Source: Entrophospora sp. SA101
Lineage: Eukaryota; Glomeromycota; Glomeromycetes; Entrophosporales; Entrophosporaceae
Direction: 5' to 3'
Length of the DNA: 12,648 nt
Assembly: GCA_958430865.1 (NCBI GenBank)
Contig: CAUDNR010004462.1
Span: 35,643-48,290, forward strand
Numbering within the stretch: position 1 is the stretch's first letter; each line of letters begins with the position of its first letter. A program made the translations under genes and the position numbers. The notes under the pieces are model-generated. The model saw only the letters and a list, made by a program, of their open reading frames with translations, made no database searches and was not told the origin of the DNA. Positions 8,308-12,648 of this stretch are shown here, piece by piece.

Positions 8308-9525
8308 TCATTTATTATAATCACCAAATAAATTTAGCTTTTTTGCCTCTTCTTCTAACACTGGTACTACTTGATCTTTAAGGTAACTCTCAGAATAAAT
8401 AGTGTAGGCATCACCTTGATATATTGGTGGGTCCCTATAACTATGACAATTTTGAAGAATCATATAAAGATCAACTTTAGAGTATCTGAGAGGATTGGCT
8501 ATCTTTTCAGAGAATGTTTTAGCAACTTGTTTATTAGGTCCAAGGCGAGGCCAAGTTTTTAACAAGTATTCCAATATAAGTCTCTGTTGGTGTGGCTTTT
8601 CTGCTTCATAGATTATTTGATTTTTTAATCTTTCCCAGTATTCTTTTGAAGGTTGTTCCTTAACCTCAGCAAAATGGAAAATCACTCTTTTGTATGAAGT
8701 GAGACAATATTGGATATAATGAAATCTGTATTTTAATGTTAATTTCCCCTCCTCAATAATTTTATCAACAAGTTTGTTGATTTCCTCAATAAATATTTTT
8801 GATTTTTTCATATACAAACTGCATTCTTTATTGCAATCCTCACATTCTTCCATGAATTTTTTTTGAACCTCAAGCAGTTTTTTACCTTCCTCATTATAAG
8901 TTTCAACAGGTTTTAATCCATGTTCTCTAACATAATAATCTTTCTCAATAATATCTTTTCGCCAGAAATGTACCTCCTCTGTACTTTTCCTAAATAAATA
9001 AGGTAATCCTATAAAGAAATCATCACCTCTAATAGTCTTTTCTCTGAAATTGTTAAATAAATGAATAAATATGATTATTTAATCAATTAAACTTTATATA
9101 ATTACTTACTCTCTTATAATGGTTCTTTCACAGTAACATTTAGCACAGCATCTTACATGAAACTGCCAATGTATTTGAGTTGATTTAATAAAACCACAAA
9201 ATCTGCAGGATTGAGATGAAGCAAGGAAGAATCTAATATACTGTAATTCAGTCCATTTTTGTGGGGGAGGTCGTTGCAGTCCTTCAAAATAAGCTGTTCT
9301 TGCTTTTTTCCAAATTTGTTGGTTTCCATCATCCATTAAGATATAATGGAATCTTGAACATGTTTGCATCAGTGCCAACAAATCAGATGGTGGTAAATCT
9401 TCATAAACCTGGAAGAATATTTCAAGGGGCATATTTGAGAAAAGTGCCAATTGTTTTCTTCTAATGGGATATTTACTAAATTTGTCAAAAATCAAATCAT
9501 ACTTTGGTGGTAAAAGATGAGATTT
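8308..9525 (-). CDS. F-box protein with four-Cys motif
   Basis: Two exons, 9525-9110 and 9043-8308, join through a 66-bp intron (GTAAGT donor, TTTCAG acceptor; junction codon GA|A), giving 383 residues from the 9525 acceptor. The first in-frame ATG is at 9432 (MPLEIFFQVYEDLPPSDLLA). F-box proteins recruit substrates to SCF cullin-RING ubiquitin ligases through SKP1. Counted from 9525, the F-box spans about residues 32-72, with the hallmark LP(P)xDLL and W72. It is followed by CRFC (107-110) and RCCAKC (125-130), a probable zinc-binding ribbon seen in other fungal F-box proteins of this style. The remaining 240 residues are Lys/Glu-rich, partly coiled-coil-like (YNEEGKKLLEVQKK, MEECEDCNKECS) and have no recognised domain. 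They end KKLNLFGDYNK. The N-terminal piece KYDLIFDKFSKYPIRRKQ is in frame before the F-box, so the real start is probably in an upstream exon. Confidence 0.75.
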
Positions 9526-9528
9526 CTA

Positions 9529-9571
9529 ATATAATAATAAATAAATAAATAAACAAATAAATAAAATAAAT
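9529..9571. repeat. (AAAT)n-like microsatellite in the F-box 5' intron
   Basis: Repeated AATA and AAAT units with one C interruption (AAACAAATAA) lie just upstream of the acceptor at 9527-9526 of the F-box gene. Confidence 0.7.
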
Positions 9572-9634
9572 AGCTAGAGTGATGACGAGTGGCGGGCGAT
9601 AACCACCACCACCATCCTTATGATAAACACTTAC

Positions 9635-9690
9635 TCATAATCCTCACCAGCGACCTTTGATTGTTGTCTTTTACAGTTTCCAGAAGACAT
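9635..9690 (-). CDS. possible first exon of the F-box gene (phase problem)
   Basis: ATG at 9690-9688 opens MSSGNCKRQQSKVAGEDY and is followed by a perfect GTAAGT donor at 9634. That leaves two bases of a codon, whereas the next acceptor at 9527-9526 starts in phase 0, so the simple join is out of frame. A weak phase-0 donor (AAG|GTCGCT) within this exon would fit. A GC-richer patch at 9587-9616 could hide a mini-exon. The composition and position before the F-box gene support a first exon, but the model is unresolved. Confidence 0.35.
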
Positions 9691-10023
9691 TTTTACAAAA
9701 AAAGTTTGTTATTTGATTGACGCATACACATTAATTATTTATCCTATTGGTTTTTTTTTTGGTAGGACAGACGCGAATTGATTGATTTTTTATTTTTTTT
9801 TTATTTTTTGACAGAGTCCAAGGAGACAAAACGTGAGTGTTGTTGTTTGGTTTGGTTTAGGTCTCCTAAAGAAAATGTGTTAATAACTAACCAGAGGTAC
9901 TTTTTTTTATTTGTATTAATATTTTTATTTTAGTTAATAAATATTTTAATTGTAATCAAAATGCGGAGCAGATCTTGCTGGGTAATAAGATTCTTATAAT
10001 AAATGATTGATTATTAATATATA
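9691..10023. other. intergenic, F-box promoter side
   Basis: No gene is seen here. Poly-T tracts, a TTTGGTTTGGTTT tract and an inverted repeat AGGAGAC/GTCTCCT (about 9819-9868, loop about 35) are present. A short plus-strand start MRSRSCW at 9961 ends at a GTAATA donor whose acceptor (ACAAG at about 10031) would join the following fragment in frame. Confidence 0.4.
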
Positions 10024-10339
10024 ATTACAAGAAGATGTCAAGGCAATACACCATTGAAAAAGAACTAATTCAAATATGCAATGTTTGATTATCAGAAATT
10101 GGCAGGTGTTGAAGCACACACGCTACATTGAACACTTACAGTCATTCTCTCATCTTCCTCATGTACATAAGGCTAATCTGACTTGCGCTCCCCGAGGATA
10201 TAATGATGCAACCAAATTCCAGGGGGGGAGGGCATGGCCCTGGAGACGAATTTTCAGCCAGCTTAATACCAACAATACCAACTTTATTCAAATTAGAAGG
10301 GTGCAATCATCACAAATGCTGGACCTCATCAGCAATTAA
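10024..10339 (+). pseudogene. broken coding fragment, possibly transposase-derived
   Basis: A short plus-strand frame reads MSRQYTIEKELIQIC and stops. Its opening resembles the helix-turn-helix start (QYTIEQKLEI-type) of several eukaryotic transposases, but this is recall and weak. An overlapping frame, 10076-10339, is open for 87 codons, and the minus strand also has an open stretch of about 47 codons (roughly 10160-10300, with SSPGPCPPPW). GC content is higher than in the flanks, with a G7 run at 10222-10228, so this was probably coding once. I cannot tell which frame was real. No domain is assigned. Confidence 0.3.
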
Positions 10340-10908
10340 TGCCCATATCTACCTTTTAAAAAAATAGCATTATTAGTGGATAGGGTGGCATCCATACTGG
10401 TTTGAGGAAAAGTTTTGTCAAAGCCTTCCAACATGTGTGAAACCTCTCTGTGGAACCAAAAAGTTTAGAAAAGTTTGTTAAAAAAATTCCATGGATAGAG
10501 GCGTGTTAATAGCACCGAGTTGCATGTTGGTGATAGGAAATTTTAATTAAATCTGACACCTGCAATCAATATCAGATTTATTATTCATAAAGAATCATAA
10601 TTGATAATCAGGAAAATAATTTATTTTGTGAATCCCAGAGATCTGGGTAGACATGCATTATTAAAAGTTTCATTTTTGCATGGACTTGGTATCATTACTA
10701 CTTGGGTGATGCAATTGTTTGTTATGTCAATGATGATATCAAATGTATTGAATAATAATCATGATGAATGCAGGGATAAAGGAATTCACACATGAGGAAA
10801 GTATTAAATAGCAATATCATGTTTGTTTATTTTATTTTTTATTTTAACCAAGATATATAATTAATTATATCAAAAAATACAAGATAAAAAAATTGCCAGA
10901 GTGATTGC
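10340..10908. other. intergenic with faint coding relics
   Basis: Several short frames have protein-like composition but stops every 20 to 60 codons. One runs on the minus strand at about 10360-10455 (RFHTCWKALTKLFLKPVWMP). Another runs on the plus strand at 10601-10795 without an ATG start. GC and codon character differ from the pure AT spacers of this window, consistent with old mobile-element or gene debris. Nothing can be named. Confidence 0.3.
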
Positions 10909-11022
10909 ATGGAATTCAAGGCTGAAACAATCACACCATTATATGTCCCAAGGTCAATCAAGCAATTATTTGAATCCATTGGTGCACTCACTTTTGAAAT
11001 CTTGTTGAAGGGAGATAGGATT
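10909..11022 (+). other. possible single exon of unknown protein
   Basis: ATG at 10909 opens 38 codons (MEFKAETITPLYVPRSIKQL, then FESIGALTFEILLKGDRI) that end at a GTATGC donor-like site at 11023. The amino-acid mix is balanced and not repeat-driven, unlike chance frames here. A second frame over the same bases is also open for about 40 codons. No downstream exon was matched. It could be a gene fragment. Confidence 0.3.
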
Positions 11023-11810
11023 GTATGCAATTTAAATTTTTTTTATATTAATTTAGAGTTCCATCTTTCTTTGCTCTTGTAGGTTGCATTTTACAAATCA
11101 AATTATTTACCTTAATGTAATAATCATTAATTTTTAAGTTTCAAAATTGATTATTTTGAAAAATATAATTTTTCTACAATTGTAAGAGTTACTTTTCAAC
11201 AAGATAAGTTATAAGTATTTTCAAACAGGTACTATTGTAAAAATACAAGTTACCTTTATTCTTAGAAGATAATCCTTTTTATCTTAAAAATATATAATAA
11301 TATATAAATAATAAAAATATAAATAAACTATAATTGATCTTATTATAATCTATTCAGAAGATATTTTGAACATAATAATAAATAATAATAATTGATTGTC
11401 TCAAATAAATTAAGTGAATTTTATGTCTATAAAATATAAATCACTATATGTGATTTGTTACAGCAATAATAATATTTTCTGTTTATGATCAGCAATGTGT
11501 GGAAAAATTCATTGGTAAAGGTAGTTAATTTTGTTATTATTTCATTTATTGTTTGCCTTTTGCTTTTAAGATGACTTATTTTGATTATTAATGATGATAA
11601 GCCAATTTAAATCTAGGCCATAATTATTTTTCATGGGGAAGTTGATCAAATTTTCCAATTTCTCTTCACAGGTTACTGAACAATCATATTTTTTAAATCA
11701 TTTACCTAAAACTATTCCATTCATATACTTCCTTTCAATTTTAAAACAATTATAAAAAACTACAAAGTGAACATAACATTATAAAATTATATATATAGGG
11801 ATAAGTGTAT
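11023..11810. other. AT-rich spacer upstream of the transposase-like gene
   Basis: No coding sequence with support is seen. It is extremely AT-rich, especially 11281-11400, with TATATATAG just upstream of the next gene. A TAA at 11802-11804 closes the following gene's frame nine bases before its first Met codon neighbourhood. Confidence 0.5.
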
Positions 11811-12648
11811 ATGAAAAGTAATAACAAATATAATGGTTCTAATGAATATCAAAAAGCCATTGATTTTTTAGAAAAAGGTTGTAAATGTGGTTGCTCTTCA
11901 AGAATTCCCAAAGAAGAATTTGCAGAATTAAGGGAATCTTTTCAAGCTCTCTCTAAATCAGAACAAGACATATTTTTAATGGCTCAACTTAAAACCATGG
12001 ATGGTGGATTAACAAGCACTAGTAGACGCCTTAAAAAGAAAACTAGGTCTAACAAAAGAACTTTCTACCATTGGGACCACAATACACTTCTTTGTCAAGA
12101 AACTTATCTCAATATGTTAGGGATTGGCAGGACTTATTTTGAAAATATTAGAAATCATCTGATAAACAATGGTCTTCTGCCAAGAATTCATGGCAATATT
12201 AAAAGGATGCCTCAATGGAAAACTAAAATGATAATTGATAAAAATGTTGCAGAAGTAGTAAAGAATTTTCTGGAAAATTATGCCAAAGTTCATGGATTAC
12301 CAAGTCCAGGAAGAAGTATCAATAGAATAACCCAATCAATTGTATTCTTACCAGCTGAAATGAGTTACAAATCAGTGTATAGAAATTTTCTAGCTGGTCT
12401 GGAAGAAAACAGCAAATTGAAATCCTTAAAATATGATGCATTTAGAAAGTTATGACATCAATTGACACCAGAGATTCAAATTATGAGTCCCAAGACTGAC
12501 TTGTGTGATACTTGTCAGCATTTTAGAGATGGTTTACATTATAATGCTCACCAAGAGGAAGAAGCTAAAGATTTGCTCAAAAGATTTAAAGAACATTTGT
12601 CTAAGGCCAAATTAGAAAGAAATTATCATAATAAAAATACCAAATTAG
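11811..12648 (+). pseudogene. transposase-like protein of the DUF7869-associated type, nonsense-interrupted, 3' truncated by window
   Basis: ATG at 11811 follows an in-frame TAA at 11802 and opens 214 codons, stopped by TGA at 12453-12455. The same frame then continues open for 64 more codons to the window end. Near the start is a Cys cluster CKCGC (24-28). Next come PKEEFAELRESFQALSKSEQ, FYHWDHNTLLCQETYLNMLG, RIHGNIKRMPQ and YAKVHGLPSPGR, then LPAEMSYKSVYRNFLAG. Past the stop comes HQLTPEIQIMSPKTDLCDTC. I recall this order from large families of uncharacterised metazoan and fungal proteins (C-x-x-C cluster, HG-N, LPLPGR, LPSS..K..V, WNQLLP..MKPMTDLCxxC) that carry a C-terminal DUF7869, thought to be transposase-derived. 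In those relatives the TGA position is Trp, so TGG to TGA is the likely lesion. The C-terminal catalytic part is outside the window. Confidence 0.65.

Noticed and set aside
8371..8562. Plus-strand 63-codon frame
   Set aside because: It lies wholly antisense to the conserved F-box gene exon and has no recognisable features.
9261..9464. Plus-strand 67-codon frame
   Set aside because: It is antisense to the F-box domain exon.

Overview
The window looks like nuclear DNA from a very AT-rich fungus. Genes are split by many short GT-AG introns of about 50 to 140 bp, and intergenic DNA is full of homopolymers and simple repeats. Asn/Ser/Thr-rich low-complexity proteins, an F-box gene with a Cys-rich motif and decayed transposase-like genes sit beside housekeeping genes. 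This mix fits an arbuscular mycorrhizal fungus (Glomeromycotina, Rhizophagus-like). That placement is inference from style and remembered relatives, because no search was run.

Layout. 1-327 is intergenic with a degenerate AATAAACG-type repeat. 328-916 (-) holds the last two exons of a Ser/Thr-rich, probably GPI-anchored surface protein. 1407-3117 (+) is a nine-exon gene for COP9 signalosome subunit 6 (CSN6), reconstructed by splice-phase matching. 3586-5409 (-) is an eight-exon gene for the proteasome ubiquitin receptor RPN10/S5a, convergent with CSN6. As written it carries a one-base frameshift in an A6 run. 5672-7856 (+) is the C-terminal part of a flavin/NAD reductase-like protein with a very long repetitive insert. 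It lacks an FAD-binding domain and is cut in two by a 1063-bp insertion (6289-7351) flanked by a perfect 6-bp duplication. 8308-9525 (-) is an F-box protein with a four-Cys motif, with a possible 5' exon at 9635-9690 and decayed coding sequence beyond its stop. 9691-11810 is mostly non-coding with scattered broken coding fragments. 11811-12648 (+) is the N-terminal part of a transposase-like protein that I associate with the DUF7869 family. A nonsense codon interrupts it and it runs off the window.

Biology. CSN6 and RPN10 belong to sister machines: the COP9 signalosome, which removes NEDD8 from cullin-RING ligases, and the 26S proteasome. F-box proteins are substrate adaptors of the ligases that CSN regulates. 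Three ubiquitin-pathway genes within 9 kb is notable but may be chance, and no operon logic is implied. The right half records repeated mobile-element activity and decay. I found no tRNA, rRNA or CRISPR, and no convincing new multi-gene system. The best leads are the dated insertion scar, the reductase with its domain-splitting insert, and the frame lesions.
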